From the NCBI GenBank assembly GCA_001799365.1, contig MGTI01000023.1, positions 1 through 45,159 on the forward strand: 45,159 nucleotides of DNA. The letters run 5' to 3'. This stretch comes from Desulfobacterales bacterium GWB2_56_26. GTDB taxonomy: Bacteria > Desulfobacterota > Desulfobulbia > Desulfobulbales > Desulfocapsaceae. Position numbers and translations under genes: made by a program. The notes beneath the pieces are model-generated. The model was not told the origin of the DNA. It saw nothing but the letters and a program-made list of their open reading frames with translations, and did no database searches. Below, piece after piece: positions 26,995 through 35,225 of this stretch; positions within the stretch are counted from its first letter, which is position 1; each line of letters opens with the position of its first letter.

Positions 26995-27307
26995 GCAAAT
27001 AACCTCTTTCGAGAGAGGAAGACATTGACATCCGGGCAAGGAGTATATTACACATTCCTTTCTTCACTCACTGCTCAAGTATAAGGTATTTCCTGGTGAA
27101 TACAAAGGGTTAAAAATGGATCGACAGTATCTGCGACACGTCTTTTCGCCTCGGGGGTGATAGCTCATGGGTCATTAAAGGTTGACATAACACTTTGTAA
27201 ACTGAATTAAATTTTATTATTATAAATTGTGCGAAGAATGATATTCAACCATATGGGATCCGCAATCTCAGTTCCCGCAATCATGTTCATCTGTGCCGGA
27301 GATAAAT
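26995..27307. other. Divergent intergenic region (313 bases)
   Basis: This gap separates the HEAT/PilZ gene from the SH3 gene. It holds the minus-strand ribosome-binding site at its left end and an AT-rich stretch (27182-27230) with possible plus-strand promoters. No open frame with family signal, RNA gene or repeat was recognised. Confidence 0.5.
27182..27223 (+). promoter_or_regulatory. Candidate promoter region for the SH3-domain gene
   Basis: TTGACA occurs at 27182-27187 but has only a poor -10 partner. TTGTAA (27195-27200) with TATTAT (27218-27223) at a 17-base spacing is the better pair. It lies about 85 bases before the start codon. Confidence 0.35.
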
Positions 27308-28063
27308 ATGTTACGACCTGTTGCTTTCGCTTTCTTTCTCTTTATCTTCCTGGCTGCAAACCAGATTTTGGTTGAATCCGCATCCGCCCAGTCCGAGGCG
27401 GATACTCTTCGATATATTACCGATGTGCTCGTAATCAACATCAGAGATCAACTGGAGAAACCCAATGCCGTCGTCGGAGTCGTTCGCACGGGGGACCCCG
27501 TTCGCATCATCGATGAACAGAATAATTATGTCAAAATTGAAACTGCAGATAAAAAACAGGGCTGGCTCAGTAAACAGTATCTGAAGAAGGAAGAGCCCGA
27601 TTCCAGCGTACAACAGTTGAAGCAGGAAATTGCCGATCTGAAAAAGCAACTCGAAACAAGGCCGACAGACGAGGCAACAGTCGGAGCGGATAAAGGAAAA
27701 GATTCTGGGGAAGCCTGCGCCGCCCTGCAGCAGAAACTGAACGATGCCGAAAAACAGATGCAACAGCTTCAGGAACAGCAGCGCAAACAGTCCTCGTCAC
27801 CTGGAGCCCCGCATGGTGCAACAGGACAACAGGAGCAGAATCCGGAACTCGCCGCCCAACTGGAACAAACTTCCCAACGGTATAATCAACTCATTATCGA
27901 GTATGAAAAACGCGGTGAAGAGATCGCCGAACTGCAGAATTCCATAGCCAAACAGGACGATACGACACGATTCTTATGGTTTGGCGCCGGAGCAGTGGTC
28001 TTTTTCCTCGGCATCCTTGCCGGGAGATCGGCCAATCGGAAAAAAAATAAGTTCCTGTACTGA
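27308..28063 (+). CDS. Anchored SH3-domain protein (TIGR04211-like)
   Basis: The ATG at 27308 has GGAG six bases upstream and opens a signal peptide (about 1-27, ending ASAQ). Mature residues 35-95 form a bacterial SH3 domain: TDVLVINIRDQL, GVVRTGDPVRII, YVKIETADKKQGWLSKQYL. A coiled coil rich in Glu/Gln (about 100-215) follows, and a C-terminal hydrophobic segment (about 222-240) ends in NRKKNKFLY. This layout of exported SH3, coiled coil and C-terminal anchor matches the YgiM/TIGR04211 type. It probably faces the periplasm and may contact peptidoglycan. It precedes the lipid gene cluster by 163 bases but is not clearly part of it. Confidence 0.85.
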   Translation: MLRPVAFAFFLFIFLAANQILVESASAQSEADTLRYITDVLVINIRDQLEKPNAVVGVVRTGDPVRIIDEQNNYVKIETADKKQGWLSKQYLKKEEPDSSVQQLKQEIADLKKQLETRPTDEATVGADKGKDSGEACAALQQKLNDAEKQMQQLQEQQRKQSSSPGAPHGATGQQEQNPELAAQLEQTSQRYNQLIIEYEKRGEEIAELQNSIAKQDDTTRFLWFGAGAVVFFLGILAGRSANRKKNKFLY

Positions 28064-28226
28064 AATTCCGTTCATTATTGGCGTTCATCCTTTGTTTTTG
28101 CGTGACATTCCGCCTGTTCTCGCGGTTTTTTCATTGACGCATTAAGGAAAATAACCCATTTTGTAGGGTTCTTTCAGAGAAATACGAGCGGATATCCCAG
28201 AACCCAATTAAACAAACGATACGCAA

Positions 28227-29465
28227 ATGCAAAATAGCAGAATAGTGATTACCGGGATTGGTCTTGCTGCCCCGAATGCGTCAACGCTTTCGGAATTCAG
28301 AGAAAAGCTGGTAAACGGCATCAGTGAAATTACGGAAATCGATCTCAGGTATTTCGGCAAAGCCCCGGCCGGCATCTGCTCTTTTCCGGAAACATTATAC
28401 AGAAAGAAAAAAGAGAACAAAAAAGGCACCCGGGCCGGATGTCTGGGCGTCTATTGTGCAAATGAAGCCCTGCGGGACGGCGGACTCGATATCACGGCCT
28501 ATTCACCCGACAGAATTGGGGTGTATATCGGACTGACCGAACATGGCACGGTCGAGACCGAAAACGAAGTCTATAACATCAGCAAGTACAACTACGATGT
28601 CGATTACTGGACGCATCACCATAATCCGCGGACCGTCTTGAACAATCCGGCTGGGGAAATCACCATGAACCTCGGCATCACCGGCCCGCATTATGTCATT
28701 GGGGCAGCATGTGCGGCCGGCAACGCCTCTCTCATTCAGGCAGTGCAGATGCTGAAATTGGGAGAAGTCGACATGGCGCTTGCCGGCGGCATTTCCGAAT
28801 CAACTGGATCTTTTGGAATTTTTGCGAGCTTCAAGGCCCAGGGAGCTCTTGCCGAAGCCGAGGACCCACGGCGTGCCTCGCGTCCTTTCGATATGTCCAG
28901 AAATGGCATCGTCATCTCCGAAGGCGCCTGCATCTATGTGCTTGAATATCTGGAAAAAGCTATTGCCAGGGGGGCGCATATTTACGGCGAAATCGCAGGT
29001 TACGCCATGAATTCCGATGCCAGGGATTTTGTCCTGCCGTACGGCAAACGCCAGGCCGAATGCATGCGCCTGGCCCTGCAGAGGGCCAGGCTGCAACCGG
29101 CAGAGATCGATCTCATCAATACCCACGCCACGGGGACAAAACAAGGTGATATCGAAGAATGCAAGGCAATCCGAGAGGTCTTCGATAACTGTCCGTCTAC
29201 CTACTTCAACAACACCAAGAGCATAATCGGTCATGCCATGGGGGCGGCAGGAGTCCTGGAACTGGCCGGCAATCTGCCGTCTTTTGAAGATGGCATCATC
29301 CATCCGACGATCAATATAGATACCCTCGACCCGGAGTGTGCCCTGCCCAATCTGGTTGCCAACAAAGCGGTTCAGGTAGAATCGGTCAACACGCTTCTGA
29401 ACAATTCATTCGGCATGGTCGGCATCAATTCCGCTGTCATTGTCAAAAAGTATACTGGTGATTGA
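28227..29465 (+). CDS. Beta-ketoacyl-ACP synthase (FabF-like)
   Basis: The 412-residue thiolase-fold enzyme keeps the KAS I/II catalytic set: Cys162 in GAACAAGNAS, His300 in NTHATGTKQGD, Lys331 and His336 in NNTKSIIGHAMGAAG. It elongates an acyl chain on ACP by decarboxylative condensation with malonyl-ACP. The YWTHHHNPRTVLNNPAGEI region, lining the acyl pocket, is not the usual FabF sequence, suggesting a special substrate. It opens a six-gene plus-strand run with a dedicated ACP and two CrtI-like flavoenzymes. Such context points to a secondary fatty acid or polyene route rather than bulk fatty acid synthesis. No good Shine-Dalgarno is visible; the ATG is supported by alignment to RIVITGIG. 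Confidence 0.9.
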   Translation: MQNSRIVITGIGLAAPNASTLSEFREKLVNGISEITEIDLRYFGKAPAGICSFPETLYRKKKENKKGTRAGCLGVYCANEALRDGGLDITAYSPDRIGVYIGLTEHGTVETENEVYNISKYNYDVDYWTHHHNPRTVLNNPAGEITMNLGITGPHYVIGAACAAGNASLIQAVQMLKLGEVDMALAGGISESTGSFGIFASFKAQGALAEAEDPRRASRPFDMSRNGIVISEGACIYVLEYLEKAIARGAHIYGEIAGYAMNSDARDFVLPYGKRQAECMRLALQRARLQPAEIDLINTHATGTKQGDIEECKAIREVFDNCPSTYFNNTKSIIGHAMGAAGVLELAGNLPSFEDGIIHPTINIDTLDPECALPNLVANKAVQVESVNTLLNNSFGMVGINSAVIVKKYTGD

Positions 29466-29617
29466 TTTTTTCCCTATTGAGGACAAAAAAGTATAAACAA
29501 GAAAGCGCTGGTATGTTATAGGAAGAGTTTTGCCGTTGCATCTGTAAATTATTCCCAAGGACGCCGGGATATTGCTATTTTAACTATTTACGCCACCCGT
29601 TCAATCCGGAGAGTTTC

Positions 29618-29869
29618 ATGACACAAGAAGATATTAAAAATCTGATTTTGGAAATTATCGAAGACATAGATGACGAAGCGGATTTTGCCGGCCTCGACCC
29701 TGATCAACCTCTGCGCGATCAACTTGATCTCGATTCCATGGATTTTCTCGATATCGTGATGGAACTGAGAAAGCGACATAAACTCCAGATCCCTGAAGAA
29801 GACTACCCGCAACTCGCCACACTCAACAGTTGTGTTGCCTATCTCTTGCCGCTGTTAAAAAACGCCTGA
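29618..29869 (+). CDS. Acyl carrier protein
   Basis: The 83-residue acidic protein has the 4'-phosphopantetheine attachment site Ser40 in DLDSMDFLDIV, with the helix II pattern of ACPs. The N-terminal helix (EDIKNLILEIIEDI) and the length are normal. GGAG precedes the ATG. It lies 152 bases after the ketosynthase gene and four bases before the first flavoenzyme, so it likely carries the growing chain for both. It needs a phosphopantetheinyl transferase, which is not in the window. The motif reads DSMDF where the main fatty acid ACP usually reads DSLDT, consistent with a specialised carrier. Confidence 0.92.
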   Translation: MTQEDIKNLILEIIEDIDDEADFAGLDPDQPLRDQLDLDSMDFLDIVMELRKRHKLQIPEEDYPQLATLNSCVAYLLPLLKNA

Positions 29870-29873
29870 TGTT

Positions 29874-31262
29874 GTGAAAGTCCCACTTTTGGTTATTGGT
29901 GGCGGCCTTTCCGGTCTGGCCGCTGCCATCCGTGCAGCACGATTTACCCCCGACGTTCTCCTTGTAGAAAAACATTCCCGCCTTGGCGGCCTCAATTCCT
30001 ACTTTTATCGCAATAAAATCCTTTTCGAAACCGGCCTGCATGCCATCACTAATTACGCCGAACCGGATAACAAAAAAGCCCCGCTCAACAGATTGCTGCG
30101 GCAGCTGAAACTGCCCCGCAAAGAGCTGACCTTTTGCCAGCAGCTGCAAAGCGAGATCGTTTTCCGGGACTGTCAGTCTTTGTTGTTTTCCAATGATTTC
30201 GAGTTATTCAGAACTGAAATCAACACCAAATTTCCGAAGGCGGTCGATCATTTCCATCGCCTTCTTCAGTTTCTCCATACCTTCGATCCTTTTCTTCCCG
30301 CGCCATTCAGGTCTACAAAAAAATTTCTTGCGGAGATGATCCCCGACCCTCTTCTCATCGAAATGATGCTCTGCCCATTGATGTATTATGGTTCAAGCCA
30401 CGAACAGGATATGGACCTCAGCCAGTTCGCCATCATGTTTCGGGCAATCTTCCAGGAAGGCATGTTTCGGCCTCGTGGAACTATGAAGGATTTCATTGAG
30501 CTCATCGATACCCATTACCTCAACCTTGGGGGAACGAGGCGGCTCTGCTGCGGTGTCAAAAACATCATAGTGCAACAGAACCGCGCAATGGGCGTCGAAC
30601 TTGAGAGCGGCGAGATCATCGAGTGTAACCATATTGTGTCGACCATCGGTCATGCGGAAACTTTCCGCCTTATTGCCGGGCACAGGGTTCCGGAGGAAAA
30701 ACTGCCGCGGCTGGGATTCATAGAATCGATTTTTCATGTCAAGGAACCTTCCCCCTCCCCGCTTCCCGCCGATCGGACCATCATTTTCTTCAATGACGGC
30801 CACCGGTTCAGCTACGCATCTCCTGTAGATTTTGTCGATTTTTCCAGCGGCGTCATCTGTTTCCCGGCAAATTTCCGGGGATTGCCTGCCAAGAGTATGC
30901 GAGAAATTCGTTCTACCCACCTGGCAAACGGTTCGAAATGGCAAAACCTCGCAGCTTCCCCCGCCGAGTACACCATGCAAAAACAGGCCGCCGCCCAGCT
31001 CTCCGTGCAGCTGCTGGAGAATATGATTGGCAGTTTTTGGTCAAATATTGTATATGTTGACACTTTTACGCCTGTGACGATCGAACGCTATACCTCAAAA
31101 ATGGGGGGAGCGATCTACGGCAGCCCGAATAAGATAAAAGATGGTAATATCGGGTTTTCCAATCTCTTTCTTGCTGGCACCGACCAGGGATTTCTTGGTA
31201 TCATTGGTTCCATGCTCAGCGGCGTTTCGATCGTCAATCAGCACATCCTGCCCAAGTTATAA
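29874..31262 (+). CDS. CrtI-like FAD-dependent oxidoreductase, first copy
   Basis: A GTG start four bases after the ACP stop gives 462 residues. The N-terminal dinucleotide-binding motif is VIGGGLSGLAAA (GxGxxG at 9-14), then the acidic residue ending strand 2 in LLVEKHSRLGGLNS. The C-terminal FAD contact is LFLAGTDQGFLGIIGSMLSGV. This is the phytoene desaturase/retinol saturase superfamily, whose members desaturate, saturate or isomerise conjugated chains. No isoprenoid genes (crtB, crtE) are nearby; the context is ACP and fatty acid enzymes, so the substrate is more likely an acyl-ACP or derived lipid. The reaction is inferred, the fold is certain. Confidence 0.85.
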   Translation: MKVPLLVIGGGLSGLAAAIRAARFTPDVLLVEKHSRLGGLNSYFYRNKILFETGLHAITNYAEPDNKKAPLNRLLRQLKLPRKELTFCQQLQSEIVFRDCQSLLFSNDFELFRTEINTKFPKAVDHFHRLLQFLHTFDPFLPAPFRSTKKFLAEMIPDPLLIEMMLCPLMYYGSSHEQDMDLSQFAIMFRAIFQEGMFRPRGTMKDFIELIDTHYLNLGGTRRLCCGVKNIIVQQNRAMGVELESGEIIECNHIVSTIGHAETFRLIAGHRVPEEKLPRLGFIESIFHVKEPSPSPLPADRTIIFFNDGHRFSYASPVDFVDFSSGVICFPANFRGLPAKSMREIRSTHLANGSKWQNLAASPAEYTMQKQAAAQLSVQLLENMIGSFWSNIVYVDTFTPVTIERYTSKMGGAIYGSPNKIKDGNIGFSNLFLAGTDQGFLGIIGSMLSGVSIVNQHILPKL

Positions 31263-31298
31263 ATTTTTCGGCTTCCAAATCATCTGAGCTGTTATCCT

Positions 31299-32702
31299 AT
31301 GCCTGTGTCATTTTCTCATATTGACGACAATTACGATGTCATCGTTATCGGTTCCGGCCTTGGCGGGCTGACCACCGCCAACCGTCTCGCCAACTGCGGG
31401 CATAAAGTCCTCCTGCTCGAACACCATCACAGGCTCGGTGGGCTGGCTACCTGGTTCAAACGACGGGGCCATATCTTCGATATCTCTCTGCACGGTTTTC
31501 CCTACGGGATGATCAAAACGTGCAAGAAATATTGGAACAAAGCCATCATGAATTCTATCGTGCAGCTGAAAAGCATTGTCTTTGACAATCCGCAATTTTC
31601 TCTGCGCACGACGTTCGATAAAGAAGATTTTACCCGCCTGCTGCAGTCGTACTTCAAAATACCTGGCGTAACCATCGATAAATTCTTCGCCACGATTTCC
31701 GGCATGAACTTTTACGACGACCGGACCATGACCACTCGCGAACTCCTTAATCAATTCTTTCCTGAACGTTCGGATGTTCATCGTTTTCTCATGGAACCGA
31801 TAACCTATGCCAACGGCTCGACTCTCGACGATCCGGCCATCACCTATGGCATTGTCTTTTCCAATTTCATGAACAAGGGCGTCTATACCTTTGAGGGCGG
31901 CACCGACAAACTCATCGGCATGATGACCGACGAACTGGAGAAAAATGGGGTGACCATATGTACCAATTCGAAAGTCGATCGGATTATCGTCGAAAATGGC
32001 AGGGTCAGAGGTGTTGAAGCCCGCGGCAGGACTATTACTTCCAAAGCGGTCGTTTCCAATAGCGGCATCACCAACACTGTCAAAAACCTTACCGGGCGAG
32101 AAGCATACTCGGCTGAATTTCTGGAAAAGGTCGATACTATCAGAGTGAACAATTCAAGTTGCCAGGTCTATTTCGGCATCAGGGAAGATGAGGTGATCGA
32201 GGACGTCGGCGACCTGCTGTTCACTTCCTCTGCGCCGGTGTTCGACTCGGAGGAATTGCTCGACATGCACACAAAGTCGAAGACCTTCTCTCTCTACTAT
32301 CCCAAGACTCGTCCGGGTCTGAATCGTTATACCATCGTCGCCTCGATGAACAGCCGATTCGATGACTGGGCCGCACTCGAAGAAACTGCCTACCAACGGG
32401 AAAAGGAGTCCCTTATCGCGAGAACCCTACAGGATTTAGATCATTATATTCCAGGGGTAAAGGGAAAAATCGACTGGATGGAAGCCGCAACTCCCAGAAC
32501 CTTCAACAGCTACACACTGCACACCAAAGGCACATCCTTTGGCACTAAATTCGAAGGTCTCGACATATCACGTTCTCTCTTTAAACAGGTTGCCGGTCTT
32601 TTTCATGTCGGGTCGGTAGGAATTATCATGTCCGGATGGTTGGGTGCGATAAACTATGGGGTCATCGTCTCGAACGATGTTGACAGTTTTTTGAGGGCTT
32701 AG
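31299..32702 (+). CDS. CrtI-like FAD-dependent oxidoreductase, second copy
   Basis: This 467-residue protein belongs to the same superfamily as its neighbour but is clearly different in sequence. It has VIGSGLGGLTTANRLA at the N-terminus, then LLLEHHHRLGGLATWFKRRGH and, at the C-terminus, a VGSVGIIMSGWLGAINYG segment. The central part (TFEGGTDKLIGMMTDELEKNGV) is typical of the desaturase family. Two divergent paralogues in tandem suggest successive steps, for example dehydrogenation and isomerisation or reduction. The start ATG follows a 36-base gap without a strong Shine-Dalgarno. It is followed after seven bases by the ketoreductase. Confidence 0.85.
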   Translation: MPVSFSHIDDNYDVIVIGSGLGGLTTANRLANCGHKVLLLEHHHRLGGLATWFKRRGHIFDISLHGFPYGMIKTCKKYWNKAIMNSIVQLKSIVFDNPQFSLRTTFDKEDFTRLLQSYFKIPGVTIDKFFATISGMNFYDDRTMTTRELLNQFFPERSDVHRFLMEPITYANGSTLDDPAITYGIVFSNFMNKGVYTFEGGTDKLIGMMTDELEKNGVTICTNSKVDRIIVENGRVRGVEARGRTITSKAVVSNSGITNTVKNLTGREAYSAEFLEKVDTIRVNNSSCQVYFGIREDEVIEDVGDLLFTSSAPVFDSEELLDMHTKSKTFSLYYPKTRPGLNRYTIVASMNSRFDDWAALEETAYQREKESLIARTLQDLDHYIPGVKGKIDWMEAATPRTFNSYTLHTKGTSFGTKFEGLDISRSLFKQVAGLFHVGSVGIIMSGWLGAINYGVIVSNDVDSFLRA

Positions 32703-32709
32703 TAAATCG

Positions 32710-33450
32710 ATGGAAAACTTCAGCGGCAAAACGGCGGTAATATCCGGAGCTACGCGAGGGATCGGCGGAGCCATTACCCACAATTTCCTTGAAGCGGGAG
32801 CCCGCGTTATCGGGCTTTATGCAGGCAACACTGAAGCTGCCGCCCTGTTCATGGAGGAACATAGCCGCTTTGCCCCGCAATTGGAACTGGTGCAGTGCGA
32901 CGTCGCCAGCGAAAGCCAGGTTGCCTCTCTCTTTGCAATGATTGAAGAAAAATACGAATCGATTGCCATCCTGGTCAATAATGCCGGTATTCGTCGAGAC
33001 GCCGTACTGGCTCTGATGACCACCAGTCAATGGCAGCAAGTGATTGATACCAACCTGACCGGCACCTACCTTATGGCCAAGCAGGCGGTCTTGCTTATGA
33101 TGAAAAACAAGTACGGGCGAATTATCAACATTACTTCGCCGGTGGCCCATATGGGGTTTCCCGGCCAAGCCAATTACGCCGCATCCAAAGCCGGGCAGAT
33201 AGCCTTGACGAAAACCCTTGCCAAAGAGGTCGCCAAAAAGAAAATTACGGTAAACTGCGTGTCGCCTGGCTTTATTGCCACAGATTTTATCAACACCCTT
33301 GACCAGGAATTGCTCCTCGAATATAAGAAGATGGTACCGATGAAAAGGTTCGGAACCGCCCAGGAAGTAGCAGATGCCGTTCTCTTCCTCGCCAGCAGTC
33401 GGGCCACCTATATAACCGGCACAGTCCTCGACGTAAACGGTGGCCTCTAA
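32710..33450 (+). CDS. 3-oxoacyl-ACP reductase (FabG-like)
   Basis: This is a 246-residue short-chain dehydrogenase. It has the cofactor motif SGATRGIGG near 12-20, NNAGI, catalytic Ser in ITSPVAHMG and YAASKAG (Tyr and Lys). The C-terminus TGTVLDVNGGL is the FabG ending. It reduces the 3-keto group after condensation by the ketosynthase at 28227. The gap of seven bases upstream and two bases downstream indicates one transcript with the second flavoenzyme and the dehydratase. It appears to be dedicated to this cluster, although no substrate evidence separates it from general FabG. Confidence 0.93.
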   Translation: MENFSGKTAVISGATRGIGGAITHNFLEAGARVIGLYAGNTEAAALFMEEHSRFAPQLELVQCDVASESQVASLFAMIEEKYESIAILVNNAGIRRDAVLALMTTSQWQQVIDTNLTGTYLMAKQAVLLMMKNKYGRIINITSPVAHMGFPGQANYAASKAGQIALTKTLAKEVAKKKITVNCVSPGFIATDFINTLDQELLLEYKKMVPMKRFGTAQEVADAVLFLASSRATYITGTVLDVNGGL

Positions 33451-33452
33451 TC

Positions 33453-33902
33453 ATGCAGTGTGTTGATGAGATAACAGCCCTTATCCCCCATCGTCCGCCA
33501 TTTCTTTGGGTCGATAAAATTGTTTCATGTACAGGTGAAATGATAGTTACCGAAAAGCATATCCCGGATAATCTTGAAGTATTTCAAGGACATTTTCCCG
33601 GCAATCCGATAATGCCCGGCGTTTTGCTCTGCGAAGCCATTTTTCAGAGCGCAGCGCTTTTAATGGCCAAAAAGTCCGACAAAACAAGTTATAGTGACCG
33701 CCAACTTCCATTTCTGACTCGAATATCTCAGGCCAAATTCAAGAAAACTGTGCTTCCCGGGGATAACGTACAAATAGAGGTAAAATTGATAGAAGCAGTG
33801 GCATCGGCATGCTACTTTAAAGGAGTCCTCAAGGTTGCCGGCAAGGTCGCGATCGTCGTCGATTTCGCCTGCAAAATGACCGCACCCCCAGTGAAAGAAT
33901 AA
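33453..33902 (+). CDS. FabZ-like 3-hydroxyacyl-ACP dehydratase
   Basis: The 149-residue hotdog-fold protein keeps HRPPFLWVDKIV at the N-terminus and the catalytic segment GHFPGNPIMPGVLLCEAIFQ, containing the active His and Glu. It removes water from 3-hydroxyacyl-ACP to give the trans-2-enoyl product. With KAS, ACP and FabG it completes an elongation cycle except for an enoyl reductase. Absence of a local FabI-type reductase means that enoyl groups may be kept and handed to the flavoenzymes, which would yield a polyunsaturated chain; this is inference. It is the last gene of the run; a gap of 195 bases precedes tolQ. Confidence 0.93.
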   Translation: MQCVDEITALIPHRPPFLWVDKIVSCTGEMIVTEKHIPDNLEVFQGHFPGNPIMPGVLLCEAIFQSAALLMAKKSDKTSYSDRQLPFLTRISQAKFKKTVLPGDNVQIEVKLIEAVASACYFKGVLKVAGKVAIVVDFACKMTAPPVKE

Positions 33903-34097
33903 GCTCAGGTTCGATCGACAATCCCCCTTGAAAATCCCGCTCACTACCGGTTGAATATTTCAGTAAAGTAAGTAAGATGTTCAGGCTAACCAGACAGTAA
34001 AACAAATGTTTTTATTATTTTTGAACACCGGATTACCGGGTCATGCAGCGGTTGCAACGGTTTTGCGCGACTGAGCTGATAAAGAAAGGATTGTCTC

Positions 34098-34799
34098 GTG
34101 CAGTTATCAATTACCGATATGATCATTCATGCTGGACCTGTCGGCCAGCTGGTGATGCTCACTTTGCTTATTTTTTCTCTTGCTTCATGGACTATCGTCG
34201 TCATGAAAGCCCGTTTGTTTAAGAAAGTCCGGGTTGATTCCGAAGATTTTCTCGAATCCTTCTGGAAATCGGCAAATCTCAATGAAGCAAACACTGCCGC
34301 GGCGGAATACGAATACAGCCCCCAGGCAGCAGTTTTTGTTGCAGGTTTTGCCGAGCTGCAGAAGATCAACAAAATCCGGAACCGGAAAGACGACAGCAGA
34401 GGCGTGGAAACCCTGGATATGCAGCTTGCCACCATGGACAACCTCAAGCGGGCGGTCAGAAAGGCGGAATCACAAAAATTGTCGGAACTCGGCAGCAGCC
34501 TGCCGTTTCTTGCGACCACCGGCAGCGCTACTCCTTTTATCGGCCTCTTCGGCACAGTCTGGGGCATCATGGCCTCGTTCCATGATATCGGCCAGAAAGG
34601 CTCCGCCTCGCTTGCGGTTGTCGCACCTGGAATTTCGGAAGCGCTTGTTGCCACCGCCGCAGGTCTTGCCGTCGCTATCCCCGCGGTCATTTTCTACAAT
34701 TTCTTTTCCAACAAGCTCGATGAAGTCGATGGTGAGATCAGTGATTTCTCCACCGACTTTCTCAATCTTGTAGAACGAGATCTGTTAAGCAGGGTTTAG
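34098..34799 (+). CDS. tolQ: Tol-Pal proton channel subunit TolQ
   Basis: A GTG start with GAAAGGA seven bases upstream opens a 233-residue protein with three hydrophobic helices (about 15-36, 133-158 and 168-190). TGSATPFIGLFGTVWGIMASF and APGISEALVATAAGLAVAIPAV are hallmarks of TolQ/ExbB. With TolR it forms the inner-membrane proton-driven motor that pulls the outer membrane inward during division. The order tolQ-tolR-tolA-tolB-cpoB favours Tol over the Exb system. The gap to tolR is six bases. Confidence 0.94.
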   Translation: MQLSITDMIIHAGPVGQLVMLTLLIFSLASWTIVVMKARLFKKVRVDSEDFLESFWKSANLNEANTAAAEYEYSPQAAVFVAGFAELQKINKIRNRKDDSRGVETLDMQLATMDNLKRAVRKAESQKLSELGSSLPFLATTGSATPFIGLFGTVWGIMASFHDIGQKGSASLAVVAPGISEALVATAAGLAVAIPAVIFYNFFSNKLDEVDGEISDFSTDFLNLVERDLLSRV

Positions 34800-34805
34800 C
34801 CGACA

Positions 34806-35222
34806 ATGGGGCCTACAAACAATAACGGCAGAAAAAAACTGGTCTCCGATATCAATGTGACACCCTTGGTTGATGTCATGCTGGTTTTGCTGATCATTTT
34901 CATGATTACAGCACCGATGATGACGCAGGGATTGAATGTCGATCTTCCCGAGACAACCTCAAAAGCGTTGCGCCAGGAGGATAAGCCCCTCGTTGTGACC
35001 ATCGACGAAGCAGGCGAGATCAGCATCAACAATATTCCTCAGGTCCGAGCTCTGATGGTTCAGGAACTGAAGAAAAGTTTCGATGCCAACAAGGAGCAAC
35101 CCATCTTCCTGCGAGCGGACAAAAAAGTGCCATATGGACATGTGGTAACAGTGATGGCCGACATAAAATCGGTAGGTTTTGATAAAATTGGCATGATTAC
35201 CAAGCCTCCGGAGAAACAGTAA
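34806..35222 (+). CDS. tolR: Tol motor subunit TolR (ExbD family)
   Basis: The 138-residue protein has one N-terminal membrane helix after the conserved SDINVTPLVDVMLVLLIIFM segment, with the functional Asp in PLVDVMLVLL. A periplasmic ExbD-type domain follows, ending with DIKSVGFDKIGMITKPPEK. It partners TolQ in the proton-driven motor. The gene is six bases after tolQ and three bases before tolA, so translational coupling is likely. Confidence 0.94.
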   Translation: MGPTNNNGRKKLVSDINVTPLVDVMLVLLIIFMITAPMMTQGLNVDLPETTSKALRQEDKPLVVTIDEAGEISINNIPQVRALMVQELKKSFDANKEQPIFLRADKKVPYGHVVTVMADIKSVGFDKIGMITKPPEKQ

Positions 35223-35225
35223 AGA

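Noticed and set aside
28227-33902. Aryl polyene pigment cluster
   Set aside because: Such clusters normally have several ketosynthases, thioesterase, acyltransferase and ammonia-lyase genes and lack CrtI-type enzymes; only the common KAS/ACP/KR/DH core matches.
28227-33902. Carotenoid biosynthesis cluster
   Set aside because: CrtI-like genes are present, but no phytoene synthase, prenyltransferase or cyclase is nearby, while fatty-acid-type enzymes are.
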